From Bacteroidia bacterium (GTDB lineage Bacteria > Bacteroidota > Bacteroidia > Flavobacteriales > Flavobacteriaceae): DNA of 64,000 nucleotides. The stretch spans positions 270,825 to 334,824 of the forward strand of contig JAUIMB010000003.1 of assembly GCA_030432635.1 (NCBI GenBank). The letters run 5' to 3'. Within the stretch, counting starts at the first letter, position 1; each line of letters opens with the position of its first letter. The notes beneath the pieces are model-generated. The model had not been told where the DNA came from, did no database searches, and saw only the letters and a program-made list of their open reading frames with translations. A program made the translations under genes and the position numbers. Positions 17,855-26,774 of the stretch are shown piece after piece.

Positions 17855-19228
17855 TTATTCACATTCTCCATTGAGAGAATTAATCCATTCTTCTATTAAT
17901 CGAATACCTTGCTCATGTCTTAATGTGCGACCTATTAAAGGCATTCTTGTTTGTTCTTCTATTGACGACACTCTAAAATGCAATACCGATGTCGAAACAT
18001 TGTTTGGAGAGACAATAAAAGAGGTGCCAGCAATTTGAGTGTCGGGCTGTACACAAACCCCTTTATTTGTATCGTCTTCATTTTCATTAAATGCCAAACG
18101 CAATGGCCTATATTCACAGTAACTTTCTTCAGAATGACAATGCGCACAGTTGATATCTAAATAGGAACGTACGCGTAAGTGTAAATCTTCAGATTCATCA
18201 TCCCATTTAACTGTTGTCACTATAAAGGTCGGGAGATTGTCTTCAAGATATCCATAACTGATCCATTTTTGAAGCTGATTGCTTGTGCCATCATTATAAG
18301 TGTAATCTTTATTGAGGTTTTGGGGTTTTGGACCAATTGGCAATGGTGTCCCAAATTTATTGTGGCATGTAAAGCATTCGTTTCTTGAAGGCACTTTATA
18401 ATTCACTGAAAAGTTTTGTCCATTTTCAATCCAATCAATACCAACCAGACTCGCCAACTCTGTAAACGTCGCTTCAGTTTGATCTTCATTCCATAGGTAA
18501 TTCGCAAAATCCCACCCTTCTTCAGTCATATACATCATACGAGTTTCAATAATACGGGTGTCATTACTTGGTTGGACATTATCATAAAAGAAATTCTTGA
18601 TGAGAACTGTTCCAACGGGAAAATCCAACGGAGTAGAATCACTGCTGTAATTCGCTTTAGAACCCTCAGGCATCCAAACAAAACGCTTTTTGTGGGCATA
18701 ATCACTAAATAATGGAGATATAAGATCGTAAGGTAAAACGCCATATGCTGGGTTTAGCTCCTTTAGGTCTCCAGTAAAAAAATTATAATCAGAAAGCGTT
18801 GCGTAAGGCATTTCATCTAAATTAATAACAACAGTTGAAACAGGAGTCACGGTTACAGCGACCATTCCTGTTGCACAATTATCATTGGTATCACATATAG
18901 TATACTGAAATTCATCTGTACCATAAAAATCTATATTTGGCGTATAGCGTAAAGTGTCATCAGAAGGGTTGTTAGGTGTGTTGTTTACATCCAAAACCTC
19001 TACTGTACCGTTTTCTGGTGCACTGAAGGAAAGAGAACCATTTTCAGGCACATTGGTGTCATTCAACAACACATCTATGATCACAGTATTGTTTTGCAAG
19101 ACCTCTGCCACATCATTAATTGCTTCTATAACAACAGGAACATAAGTGTCCTTGTCGTCATCACTACAACTGTTAATGAACACTATCATAACAACTAAGC
19201 CAATAGATTTCAAGCAATTTTTTAACAT
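17855..19228 (-). CDS. Di-CxxCH lipoprotein (SO2930/HNE_0200-like cytochrome) with N-terminal cadherin-like domain
   Basis: A 457-residue lipoprotein with lipobox FINSC (Cys about 21) and an Asp-rich linker. Residues 40-130 form an Ig/cadherin-like domain (VIIDVLLNDTN, YTPNIDFYGTDEFQY). From about 140 it matches my recollection of the SO2930/HNE_0200 family: YGVLPYDLISPLFSDYAHKK, then ECFTCH near 305 and NCAHCH near 360, and a closing GRTLRHEQGIRLIEEWI. The two CxxCH motifs suggest covalent haem, although haem loading is inferred. The N-terminal domain looks like a lineage-specific fusion. The gene heads an operon with the FG-GAP protein, suggesting a surface redox or oxidative step that works with a secreted binding partner. 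Confidence 0.82.
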   Translation of the reverse strand: MLKNCLKSIGLVVMIVFINSCSDDDKDTYVPVVIEAINDVAEVLQNNTVIIDVLLNDTNVPENGSLSFSAPENGTVEVLDVNNTPNNPSDDTLRYTPNIDFYGTDEFQYTICDTNDNCATGMVAVTVTPVSTVVINLDEMPYATLSDYNFFTGDLKELNPAYGVLPYDLISPLFSDYAHKKRFVWMPEGSKANYSSDSTPLDFPVGTVLIKNFFYDNVQPSNDTRIIETRMMYMTEEGWDFANYLWNEDQTEATFTELASLVGIDWIENGQNFSVNYKVPSRNECFTCHNKFGTPLPIGPKPQNLNKDYTYNDGTSNQLQKWISYGYLEDNLPTFIVTTVKWDDESEDLHLRVRSYLDINCAHCHSEESYCEYRPLRLAFNENEDDTNKGVCVQPDTQIAGTSFIVSPNNVSTSVLHFRVSSIEEQTRMPLIGRTLRHEQGIRLIEEWINSLNGECE

Positions 19229-19310
19229 TTATAGTAAAATTTGGACGATAAATATAAGCACTATACTTATATTTTAAGTAAATAATTAGTTATAATACAC
19301 TTTTTATCAG

Positions 19311-19373
19311 ACAACAAGAGGTCTTTGGAGCGTGGTAACCACCATTATTTTAAGTATTAAGAACGCTTGTTGT
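19311..19373. other. Structured intergenic segment upstream of the di-CxxCH lipoprotein operon
   Basis: The outer arms ACAACAAG (19311-19318) and CTTGTTGT (19366-19373) are perfectly complementary. Between them lies the palindrome GTGGTAACCAC (19332-19342), and AGCGT/ACGCT could extend pairing. It sits between the asd terminator and the lipoprotein promoter region. It may be an operator or an RNA structure; no family is recognised. Confidence 0.35.
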
Positions 19374-19406
19374 TGCTACCATCTAATTAAACAACTATCG
19401 CCAGAA

Positions 19407-19434
19407 AAACCCTACCGAAAATAATTCGGTTTTT
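19407..19434 (-). terminator. Probable terminator of asd
   Basis: On the minus strand ACCGAA/TTCGGT closes a short loop directly after the asd stop and is followed by AGGGTTTTTC. The T run is offset by four bases, so this is a moderate candidate. Confidence 0.5.
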
Positions 19435-20424
19435 CTATAGTAATTTGTATTTCATAAGGTACTCAGCAATTTGAATTGTATTTGTGGCAGCTCCTTTTCT
19501 CAAATTGTCACTTACAATCCACATGTTAAGTGTTTTGGGCTGAGAACCATCACGTCGAATTCGACCTACAAAAACATCATCTTTGCCGTTGGCATAAATA
19601 GGCATTGGATATGAGTTTTCACCAATATTATCCTGAACGGTAACTCCTTCTGTATCATTGAGCAAATGTTTTACATCATTTAAATCAAATTCATTCTCAA
19701 ACTCTACATTAACTGCTTCACTGTGTCCACCAGCTGTTGGGATTCTCACTGCTGTGGCAGTGACTGCGATGGTACGATCGTCTAATATTTTCTGGGTTTC
19801 CCGTACCAATTTCATTTCCTCTTTTGTGTAACCATTCGCTTCAAAAGCATCGCAATGCGGAATGGCATTTTGGTGAATAGGGTGTGGATATGCCATCTCA
19901 CCTTTAATACCAGCGAGTTCATTCTCCAATTGCTGTACAGCTTTTATACCTGTACCAGTAATGGATTGATACGTAGAGACTACTATTCGCTTTATTTTGT
20001 ATTTTCTGTGCAAAGGTGCCAATGCCACCACCATTTGAATGGTTGAACAGTTTGGGTTTGCAATTATTTTATCTTTTGAGGTTAATTTGTTCGCATTGAT
20101 CTCTGGAACAACCAAATGTTTAGAGCGATCCATCCTCCAAGCAGAAGAGTTGTCAATGACCGTAACATCCGATTCGGCAAACTTAGGAGCCCATTCCAAC
20201 GATGTATTTCCTCCTGCGGAAAACAAGGCAATATTTGGTTTCATATCAATTGCATCCTGCATTCCTACTACCTTAATCTCTGCTCCATTGAAGAGAATGG
20301 ATTTACCGATTGAACGTTTTGACGCAACTGGGATTAATTCAGAAACAGGAAACTTTCGTTCTTCGAGAACTTTCAACATAACTTTTCCCACTAGTCCTGT
20401 TGCACCAACGACAGCTACTTTCAT
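19435..20424 (-). CDS. asd: Aspartate-semialdehyde dehydrogenase
   Basis: A 329-residue NADP-dependent enzyme that reduces beta-aspartyl phosphate to aspartate semialdehyde, the branch point for lysine/diaminopimelate, threonine and methionine. The N-terminal nucleotide motif GATGLVGKVML is intact, the catalytic Cys lies in IANPNCSTIQM, and the His of GGHSEAVNVEF and the Arg of VRIPTAGGH are present. I start at the ATG at 20424, where the family's MKVAVVGATG begins; a longer frame from 20478 adds 18 residues that overlap the promoter. It is a stand-alone gene between mscL and the accessory region. Confidence 0.96.
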   Translation of the reverse strand: MKVAVVGATGLVGKVMLKVLEERKFPVSELIPVASKRSIGKSILFNGAEIKVVGMQDAIDMKPNIALFSAGGNTSLEWAPKFAESDVTVIDNSSAWRMDRSKHLVVPEINANKLTSKDKIIANPNCSTIQMVVALAPLHRKYKIKRIVVSTYQSITGTGIKAVQQLENELAGIKGEMAYPHPIHQNAIPHCDAFEANGYTKEEMKLVRETQKILDDRTIAVTATAVRIPTAGGHSEAVNVEFENEFDLNDVKHLLNDTEGVTVQDNIGENSYPMPIYANGKDDVFVGRIRRDGSQPKTLNMWIVSDNLRKGAATNTIQIAEYLMKYKLL

Positions 20425-20444
20425 ATATAGATTTTTGAACAATA

Positions 20445-20452
20445 CAAATGTA
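20445..20452 (-). promoter_or_regulatory. Probable -7 box for asd
   Basis: TACATTTG on the minus strand, an exact TAnnTTTG match, about 20 nt upstream of the ATG at 20424. Its position supports that start over the one at 20478. Confidence 0.5.
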
Positions 20453-20485
20453 GTTATTAATTCAATTTGATATTTCAATACATAA

Positions 20486-20514
20486 AAAAAACCGCTCCAA
20501 TTTCGAAGCGGTTT
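20486..20514 (-). terminator. Terminator of mscL
   Basis: AAACCGCT and AGCGGTTT form a stem with a 10-nt loop, followed on the minus strand by a long T run. It lies about 40 nt past the mscL stop. Confidence 0.8.
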
Positions 20515-20552
20515 AGGGGTTAGAATATATAATGTAACGGTTTGAGTCTTGA

Positions 20553-20954
20553 TTATTTTTTCAAGGCATCTCTGATTTCTGTCAACAAATCAATTTCTGA
20601 AGGTCCAGCAGGAGCTGGTTCTTCAGCAGGAGCTTTAGTTTTGTTGTAAGCTTTCACAATCATGAACAAAACAAAACCAACAGTTACCAAGTTAATGAGT
20701 GCATTGATCCATTTACCATACATGATGGCGTTTTCTGGTTTAGTTACTGTTCCATCTGCAGCCAAAACAGCTTCATCTAAAACAACCTTCATGTCTTTAA
20801 AATCGAGTCCGCCAGCAAAATGACCTACAATAGGCATCATAATGTCTGATACGAAACCGTTAACAACTAGTCCAACTGCACCAGCCAATATTACGGCTAC
20901 TGCTAAATCAATGACATTTCCTGTCATGATAAAATTCTTGAATTCTTTTAACAT
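20553..20954 (-). CDS. mscL: Large-conductance mechanosensitive channel MscL
   Basis: A 133-residue inner-membrane channel that opens under membrane tension to release solutes during hypo-osmotic shock. The N-terminal amphipathic helix MLKEFKNFIM is followed by TM1 at about 14-45 (GNVIDLAVAVILAGAVGLVV, close to the family signature), a periplasmic loop, TM2 at about 78-102 and a C-terminal helix (IDLLTEIRDALKK) that forms the cytoplasmic bundle. An Ala/Pro/Glu linker (APAEEPAPAGP) precedes that helix. Normal length. Monocistronic, judging by the terminator and the 76-nt upstream gap. Confidence 0.96.
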   Translation of the reverse strand: MLKEFKNFIMTGNVIDLAVAVILAGAVGLVVNGFVSDIMMPIVGHFAGGLDFKDMKVVLDEAVLAADGTVTKPENAIMYGKWINALINLVTVGFVLFMIVKAYNKTKAPAEEPAPAGPSEIDLLTEIRDALKK

Positions 20955-21030
20955 AGTTAAATGGTATTAAGTTAGTTATTATATGACGCTAAAATAGTAA
21001 AAAAGTCACGAAATACAGTCTTTAAAACAT

Positions 21031-22140
21031 TCAATGTCCAATATAACAACGTTTTACACGTTGCGAAATGGCCGTAATGATTTCGTATGAAATAGTTTGG
21101 GCTGTTTGGGCGAAGAGAGCTGCGCTTGGATGTTTCCCAAAAATAATGACTTCATCACCTTCTTGACAATCGATATCTGATACATTAACCATAATCATAT
21201 CCATGCATACATTTCCAACTATTGGTGCTTTTTTTCCATGTATGGTCACAAAGCCTTTTCCATTTCCGTATTGCCGACCAATACCATCTGCATGACCAAT
21301 TGGAATTGTAGCGGTTTTCTCATACCCACTGCTTTTGTATGCCCTATTATAACCAACAGTTTCATCGGGTTCGATACTATGGATCTGCGAAATCACAGAT
21401 TTCAATGTAGCAATCGGTTGAAGTTTTTTGTTTTCGGACTCAGAATTACCAAAGCCATACAGTCCAATTCCAGTTCGAACCATATCAAAATGTGCTTCAG
21501 GGTAATTGATAATTCCAGAAGTATTTGACATGTGAAGCAAAGGCTGGTAGCCAATAGTGTTTTTGAAGACTTCTGAAATCTTTATGAAGCTTTTGATTTG
21601 GTTTTTTGTGAATTCGGTTTCGCTTAAATCTTCACTAGCAGCCATATGTGAGAACAAAGATTTTACTTTAACGGCTGAGGTTTTATTTAATATCGAACCA
21701 ATATGATCAATGTCGTTTTCCAAAAAGCCCAATCGATTTAGCCCTGTATTGAATTTAATATGAACAGGATAGTCGGTCTGCTTGGTTTCTGAAGCAATAT
21801 TTATAAACTCGTTTAAAACCCTAGAACTATACAAGCTTGGTTCAAGACAACGCTCAATAAGGGTTTTAAAATTTACAGCTTGTGGATGCAACACCAATAT
21901 AGGTGTTTTGATCCCAGCATCTCTCAAGGCGACACCTTCATGGACGTAGGCAACAGCAAAATAATTAATGCCCAATGTTTCGAGATAGGTTGCAATGGTG
22001 ACGGGATCACTACCATAGGCAAACGCTTTAACCACAGCGAGTATCTTGGTGTTTTTTTTTAGCTTAGACTTGAGATAATCGAAGTTGTGCTTGAGTGCTT
22101 TTAAATCGATTTCAAGAACAGTTTCTCTAGCTTTTGGCAT
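21031..22140 (-). CDS. alr: Alanine racemase
   Basis: A 369-residue PLP enzyme that makes D-alanine for peptidoglycan. The PLP lysine lies in [10 protein letters not shown] near residue 38, a slight variant of the common KAxAYG. The catalytic Tyr lies in [11 protein letters not shown] near 260, and the GIGLYG and CMDMIMV motifs are present. Its start overlaps the 3' end of the thymidine kinase gene by 14 nt, so the two are translationally linked. No MurF domain is fused, unlike some Bacteroidota alr genes. Confidence 0.95.
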   Translation of the reverse strand: MPKARETVLEIDLKALKHNFDYLKSKLKKNTKILAVVKAFAYGSDPVTIATYLETLGINYFAVAYVHEGVALRDAGIKTPILVLHPQAVNFKTLIERCLEPSLYSSRVLNEFINIASETKQTDYPVHIKFNTGLNRLGFLENDIDHIGSILNKTSAVKVKSLFSHMAASEDLSETEFTKNQIKSFIKISEVFKNTIGYQPLLHMSNTSGIINYPEAHFDMVRTGIGLYGFGNSESENKKLQPIATLKSVISQIHSIEPDETVGYNRAYKSSGYEKTATIPIGHADGIGRQYGNGKGFVTIHGKKAPIVGNVCMDMIMVNVSDIDCQEGDEVIIFGKHPSAALFAQTAQTISYEIITAISQRVKRCYIGH

Positions 22141-22780
22141 TGGATTTCAGTGCTTTGTTTACGACTTCTTCTGCATCGTTGACCTTCATGTTTCTGACTT
22201 TGTCACGAAGCATAGCTTTGTAAAAAGCAGCACGACTCAAGGGCTCATATTCATCGACTTCACCCAAGAGCACTAAGGCATCGCTGGTTGCTTTACGGTA
22301 ACTATATTGTGCTAAGTTGCCTGTTCTGGTGCAAATGGCATGTACTTTTGTAACATATTCGGCAGTGGCCATAAGGTGAGGCATTGGACCAAACGGATTT
22401 CCTTTAAAATCCATATCTAACCCAGCGACAATAACCCGAATGCCCTTATTTGCCAGATCGTTACAAACCCTTACAATCTCATCATCAAAAAACTGAGCCT
22501 CATCTATGCCTACTACGTCACATCCATCTGCTAAAATTGGAATATTGGCAGCTGCAGGAACAGGTGTAGACCGAATTTCATTTGAATCATGCGAAACAAC
22601 CATTTCTTCATCATAGCGCACATCTACAGCAGGCTTAAAGATCTCTACCTTTTGCCGAGCAAATTTTGCACGTTTTAACCTGCGGATCAGTTCTTCTGTT
22701 TTACCAGAAAACATTGAACCGCAAATCACTTCAATCCATCCAAATTGTTCTTTATGATTTACTGTATTTTCGAGAAACAT
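22127..22780 (-). CDS. tdk: Thymidine kinase
   Basis: A 217-residue type II thymidine kinase that phosphorylates thymidine in the dTTP salvage pathway. The P-loop is [11 protein letters not shown] near residue 22, the DEAQFF Walker B near 103, and [12 protein letters not shown] is typical. The zinc lasso usually held by two cysteine pairs is not evident: only one Cys remains in [16 protein letters not shown]. Function is still likely, since the substrate-binding loop and catalytic Glu region are intact. It is the first gene of a tdk-alr unit and is divergent from the hypothetical protein at 22882. Confidence 0.94.
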   Translation of the reverse strand: MFLENTVNHKEQFGWIEVICGSMFSGKTEELIRRLKRAKFARQKVEIFKPAVDVRYDEEMVVSHDSNEIRSTPVPAAANIPILADGCDVVGIDEAQFFDDEIVRVCNDLANKGIRVIVAGLDMDFKGNPFGPMPHLMATAEYVTKVHAICTRTGNLAQYSYRKATSDALVLLGEVDEYEPLSRAAFYKAMLRDKVRNMKVNDAEEVVNKALKSNAKS

Positions 22781-22881
22781 TTTGTAATTTTAACACTAAA
22801 ACCAACCCACTGTCCGTTTTGTATAAAGGTGGCGTAAATTTATTAAAAATAAAAATCTATCAGAGATAAAATCCAAAAGTT

Positions 22882-23613
22882 ATGAAGAAGAAGTTGGAAG
22901 CCGAATTGATTAGTATCGCACATAGAATCTTAAAGCTGAAAGGTAAGGAAGATGTTGCAAAACTTCATGCTGAAGCAGGAATGTTATATGAAAAGTTAAG
23001 CGTTTTAAAGTTTGCTAACGAGAACTTTGAAGGCGAGTTTCCGACAATTGGGAGCAACTCCTCTTTTTTTGGAATGCTCGACGCTGCGTTCAATAATAAG
23101 GTTAGTGACAATATCGAAGTGGAAGATCGCATTTATGTGAATTTGGATGAAAAGGAAGACGATAATATTTACGAGCCTGCGATTAATAAAATAAAGGACA
23201 TGGTAGCGCAGATGCCTGAAGAATCCTATCAGGTGGACGAAATGGTACAGATTACAGTTAAAAAGTCCGAAGCCAAAGAACATCTTGAAGATATTACTGC
23301 TGGTTTTGGTAATATACCAGAATTTGAACCTGTTACTGAAGCTATCGAGAACCAACGAAAATCCTTGAATGACAAACTCAAAAACGCTGGATTTCATGTT
23401 GGGCTAAATGACAAGCTAGCATTTATCAAGCACCTATTTGATGGGAAATCTGAAGATTACGATCGTGTGATATCTCAGCTAAAAACAACAAACTCTTACC
23501 AGGATGCGCTGCAGTTAATCCATAATATGGTAAAGCCTGACTACAATAATTGGGAAGGCAAAGAAGAATTTGAAATGCGTTTTTTGTCCATAGTAGAACG
23601 CAAGTTTCAATAA
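22882..23613 (+). CDS. Conserved flavobacterial protein of unknown function
   Basis: A 243-residue soluble, acidic protein without signal peptide or transmembrane helix. The N-terminal 55 residues form a charged helical region (ELISIAHRILKLKGKEDVAKLHAEAGMLYEKL). The middle is very acidic, and the C-terminal 60 residues (KLAFIKHLFDGKSEDYDRVISQL ... WEGKEEFEMRFLSIVERKF) have a distinctive pattern. I recognise this as a protein common in Bacteroidota, often near rsmI, but know no function. It lies 40 nt upstream of rsmI on the same strand. Confidence 0.75.
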   Translation: MKKKLEAELISIAHRILKLKGKEDVAKLHAEAGMLYEKLSVLKFANENFEGEFPTIGSNSSFFGMLDAAFNNKVSDNIEVEDRIYVNLDEKEDDNIYEPAINKIKDMVAQMPEESYQVDEMVQITVKKSEAKEHLEDITAGFGNIPEFEPVTEAIENQRKSLNDKLKNAGFHVGLNDKLAFIKHLFDGKSEDYDRVISQLKTTNSYQDALQLIHNMVKPDYNNWEGKEEFEMRFLSIVERKFQ

Positions 23614-23653
23614 TTTTTTGGTGATTTTTCAGTTTCTTAAAATTTTACCATAA

Positions 23654-24325
23654 ATGAGTAAACTCTACATTGTTCCCACACCTATTGGAAATTTAAAGGA
23701 TATGACCTTTAGAGCTGTTGAAGTCTTAAACAGTGTTGATTTAATTCTAGCGGAAGATACCCGAACCTCAGGAAAACTACTCAAGCATTTTGAAATTGGG
23801 ACACCAATGCAAAGTCACCATATGCACAATGAGCATAAAATGGTGGAAGGATTGGTACATAAGCTAAAAAGCGGAATCTCAATCGCCTTAATCAGTGATG
23901 CCGGAACACCAGCCATTTCTGATCCAGGGTTTTTATTGACCAGAGTGTGCGTTGAAAATAACATAGATGTCGAATGTCTGCCTGGAGCAACGGCTTTTGT
24001 ACCTGCACTTGTTAATTCGGGTTTACCCAATGATAAATTTGTATTTGAAGGCTTTCTTCCAGTAAAAAAAGGGCGACAAACTCGGTTAAAGCTGCTAGCC
24101 GAAGAATCCCGAACCATGATCTTTTATGAGAGTCCGCATAAACTAATCAAGACACTATCAAATTTTTGTACGTATTTTGGTGATGAACGGCCAGTTTCAG
24201 TCTCAAGGGAATTGACCAAACTATATGAAGAAACCGTTAGGGGAACCGCAAAGGAGGTTTTAGACCATTACACAAACAAACCACCAAAAGGGGAAATAGT
24301 TATCGTCATTGCTGGTAAAAAATAG
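23654..24325 (+). CDS. rsmI: 16S rRNA (cytidine1402-2'-O)-methyltransferase RsmI
   Basis: A 223-residue SAM-dependent methyltransferase of the tetrapyrrole-methylase fold that 2'-O-methylates C1402 in the ribosomal P site. Signatures include YIVPTPIGNLKDMTFRAVEVL at the N-terminus, AEDTRTSGKLL, ISDAGTPAISDPG and PGATAFVPALVNSG. It is shorter than E. coli RsmI (286 residues) because the C-terminal helical domain is missing, which is usual in this phylum. Its end overlaps or abuts the glycosylase-like gene. Confidence 0.95.
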   Translation: MSKLYIVPTPIGNLKDMTFRAVEVLNSVDLILAEDTRTSGKLLKHFEIGTPMQSHHMHNEHKMVEGLVHKLKSGISIALISDAGTPAISDPGFLLTRVCVENNIDVECLPGATAFVPALVNSGLPNDKFVFEGFLPVKKGRQTRLKLLAEESRTMIFYESPHKLIKTLSNFCTYFGDERPVSVSRELTKLYEETVRGTAKEVLDHYTNKPPKGEIVIVIAGKK

Positions 24326-24350
24326 GAGCGCAACGGTCATTCTTAACAAA

Positions 24351-24926
24351 GTGAAACATCTTTTAAACGAAATTAACAATTGCACAATTTGTAAAGCACA
24401 CCTTCCGCTTGGCCCTCGACCTGTGGCCATAGGTCATCCCAACTCAAAAATTGTTATCATAGGCCAGGCACCAGGAACTAAAGTGCATCAATCTGGTATT
24501 CCGTGGGATGATGCTTCAGGCAGACAATTAAGAACATGGTTGGATGTTTCTGATGAAATGTTTTATGATGCGACCAAATTTGCCATTGTCCCAATGGGAT
24601 TTTGCTATCCAGGAAAAGGTAAAAGTGGTGATTTGCCACCTCGAAAAGAATGTGCTCCTCAATGGCATGATGCTCTATTTAAAGAAATGAAAGACGTGCA
24701 ATTGATATTGCTGATAGGAATGTACGCACAACATTACTATTTAAAAGATAAGGCAAGACGAACGTTAACCGAAACGGTTGAACACTATAATGACTATTTA
24801 CCAGAGTATTTCGTATTGCCACACCCTAGTCCGAGAAACCGATTTTGGCTGTCAAAAAACCCTTGGTTTGAGAAGGAGGTATTGAATGTCTTAAAGTTGA
24901 AAGTTAAAAAAATTTTAGGAGATTAG
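24351..24926 (+). CDS. Uracil-DNA glycosylase superfamily protein with probable Fe-S cluster
   Basis: A 191-residue protein with the UDG fold. Motif 1 is GQAPGTKVHQSGIPWDD (the region that positions the catalytic water) and motif 2 is HPSPRN near the C-terminus. Four cysteines at about 11, 14, 85 and 101 follow C-x2-C-xn-C-x15-C, the spacing of family 4/5 iron-sulfur glycosylases. It should remove uracil or related lesions from DNA. The start is uncertain: I prefer the GTG at 24351; a TTG at 24309 would overlap rsmI by 17 nt. It is the last gene in the 22882-24926 run. Confidence 0.85.
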   Translation: MKHLLNEINNCTICKAHLPLGPRPVAIGHPNSKIVIIGQAPGTKVHQSGIPWDDASGRQLRTWLDVSDEMFYDATKFAIVPMGFCYPGKGKSGDLPPRKECAPQWHDALFKEMKDVQLILLIGMYAQHYYLKDKARRTLTETVEHYNDYLPEYFVLPHPSPRNRFWLSKNPWFEKEVLNVLKLKVKKILGD

Positions 24927-24941
24927 TTTACGCAATATCTG

Positions 24942-24949
24942 TACCTTTA
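24942..24949 (+). promoter_or_regulatory. Probable -7 box for the M28 peptidase gene
   Basis: TACCTTTA, one mismatch from TAnnTTTG, 25 nt before the ATG. The -33 side is unclear. Confidence 0.35.
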
Positions 24950-24974
24950 ACACCATCATTCAATTAAAAAACGC

Positions 24975-26690
24975 ATGCTTAAAAAATCAGTTTTAGTGCT
25001 GCTTACCTGTGTAAGCTTCAATTGTCTAGCACAACAATTTCCAAAGAACACCTTATCCTATTCCGATCTTTTAAACCAAGAATTCACAGGAGACCTCGCT
25101 TATGAAACGACAGCATTTATTGAAAAATATTGGCGTGTTGTGGGAAACACAGGGTTTAATAAGAGCATCTATTTTATAGCCGACAAGTTAGAAAAAGCGG
25201 GTTTTGTCAATGAGGAAAATGCTTCCAAAAACACGAGATTGACTTACAGGATTGAAAAACGGCCTTTAAAGAAACCGACTTGGGAAGTTGTAGATGCCGT
25301 AGTACACCTTAGTGATGAGGAACAACCTTTACTGCTTCAAGACACAAATAGTAATATGGTGGCTTTAAATTCCTACAGTACACCAAAAGAAGGTGTTAAC
25401 GCAGAGCTGATCTATATTGAAAACATAAGTGAATTGAAAAATATGGACGTAAAAGGCAAAATCGTTTTTGCTGAAACAAACCCATTCTTTCTTTACAATC
25501 AAGCCCTTTTAAAAGGTGGAGCCGCTGGAATAATGACATATGATAATCCGTCTTATTTGCAACCGGAAAAAAACACAACCTCCATTCAGTTTAGAAGCAT
25601 TCCTCTAAATTCAACACTAAAGCCTTGGGCGATTGCACTGTCCTACAAAGCCAAGGAACATCTAAAAAAGCGATTGAAAGAAGGTGCAATTCACTTAAAC
25701 GTGAAAATCGAGACTAAAATTTATGAATCGGAAGAATTAACCATTGTAGCTGATATTAAGGGTTCTGGAAATCCAAAAGAGCGGTTGGTGTACAGTGCTC
25801 ATGTTCAAGAGCCAGGTGCCAATGATAATGCGACAGGTGTCGGTGTCGCTCTAGAAATGGCAAGTTTGACCGCGAAATTGATTAACGAAGGACAAATCGA
25901 TATTGAACGTACTCTAACCTTTCTTTGGGGAGATGAAATTGTGTCAACAAGGCGCTATGTTGAAGAAGATGAAACTAGAGCCAAGGATATAAAATGGGGA
26001 ATTAGTCTTGATATGGTTGGTGAAAACACTGCAATTACAGGAGGTACGTTTTTAATAGAAAAGATGCCAGACCCAAGCGCAGTTTGGACACGAGGAAAGG
26101 ACAAGCACACAGAATGGGGTGGATCGCCAATGAGTTTAAGCCAAATGCAGCCACATTACCTAAATGACTATCTCATTGATAAATTTGAAACTCAAGGCAA
26201 GCTGGCCAACTGGGTTGTGGAAACAAACCCGTTTGAAGGAGGAAGCGATCACATGCCATTTTTAAGAAACAACATTCCTAGTGTATTATTTTGGCATTTT
26301 ACCGATCAGTTTTATCATACCGATAATGATCGTTTGGATAAGGTTTCAAAGGAAACACTTAAAAATGTAGGCGCTGCTGCCTTGAATGCTTCTTATGTAC
26401 TGTTGAACGCTCAGAAAGCAGTTGCAGCACATATTATAGAAACCATCCAAAAGCGTGCGATTGCGCGTTTGGACGAAGAGTTAAAGCAAGGGCAATTAGC
26501 AATTGAGAATGGAGGCAAACGAGCGACTCAAATAAAAATTATTAGAGCATGGGAAGATTGGTACATCAAAGCAATCGCGACAACTCAAGACATGATGGCA
26601 GATAGTGCTATTCTAGAGGAATCGATCGCAAAGGCCCAACAGATGGTTTCTGAAGCGGCTAATTCTAAAATCACAATTTTAAAACGCTGA
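24975..26690 (+). CDS. Secreted M28-family aminopeptidase
   Basis: A 571-residue zinc peptidase with a signal peptide (1-20, ending NCLAQ). A PA-like insert domain lies at about 105-225 (NMDVKGKIVFAE, LLKGGAAGIMTYD). The M28 core follows: SAHVQEPGANDNATG carries the first His and bridging Asp, FLWGDEIVSTRR the acidic pair, SLDMVGEN the next Asp, and GGSDHMPFLR the last His. A C-terminal helical region of about 100 residues has no clear match. It probably trims peptides in the periplasm. No T9SS sorting domain is present. Confidence 0.88.
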   Translation: MLKKSVLVLLTCVSFNCLAQQFPKNTLSYSDLLNQEFTGDLAYETTAFIEKYWRVVGNTGFNKSIYFIADKLEKAGFVNEENASKNTRLTYRIEKRPLKKPTWEVVDAVVHLSDEEQPLLLQDTNSNMVALNSYSTPKEGVNAELIYIENISELKNMDVKGKIVFAETNPFFLYNQALLKGGAAGIMTYDNPSYLQPEKNTTSIQFRSIPLNSTLKPWAIALSYKAKEHLKKRLKEGAIHLNVKIETKIYESEELTIVADIKGSGNPKERLVYSAHVQEPGANDNATGVGVALEMASLTAKLINEGQIDIERTLTFLWGDEIVSTRRYVEEDETRAKDIKWGISLDMVGENTAITGGTFLIEKMPDPSAVWTRGKDKHTEWGGSPMSLSQMQPHYLNDYLIDKFETQGKLANWVVETNPFEGGSDHMPFLRNNIPSVLFWHFTDQFYHTDNDRLDKVSKETLKNVGAAALNASYVLLNAQKAVAAHIIETIQKRAIARLDEELKQGQLAIENGGKRATQIKIIRAWEDWYIKAIATTQDMMADSAILEESIAKAQQMVSEAANSKITILKR

Positions 26691-26774
26691 GTTTAGCGGA
26701 TTTTTTTGGCGCGCCATAGGGTCCAAATGGGAACAATATGAATAGTTATAGATGGTCAATTTTGGAGCGTCTTG

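Noticed and set aside
20039..20470. A 143-codon plus-strand frame opposite asd
   Set aside because: Fully antisense to asd, with unconvincing composition and no family match.
23005..23397. A 130-codon minus-strand frame inside the hypothetical protein gene
   Set aside because: Hydrophobic shadow of the acidic coding sequence on the other strand; no supporting signals.
26691..26774. A GGCGCGCC site-like stretch between the M28 peptidase and MORN lipoprotein genes
   Set aside because: Convergent intergenic spacer without structure or coding potential; the GC-rich octamer alone is not evidence of a feature.
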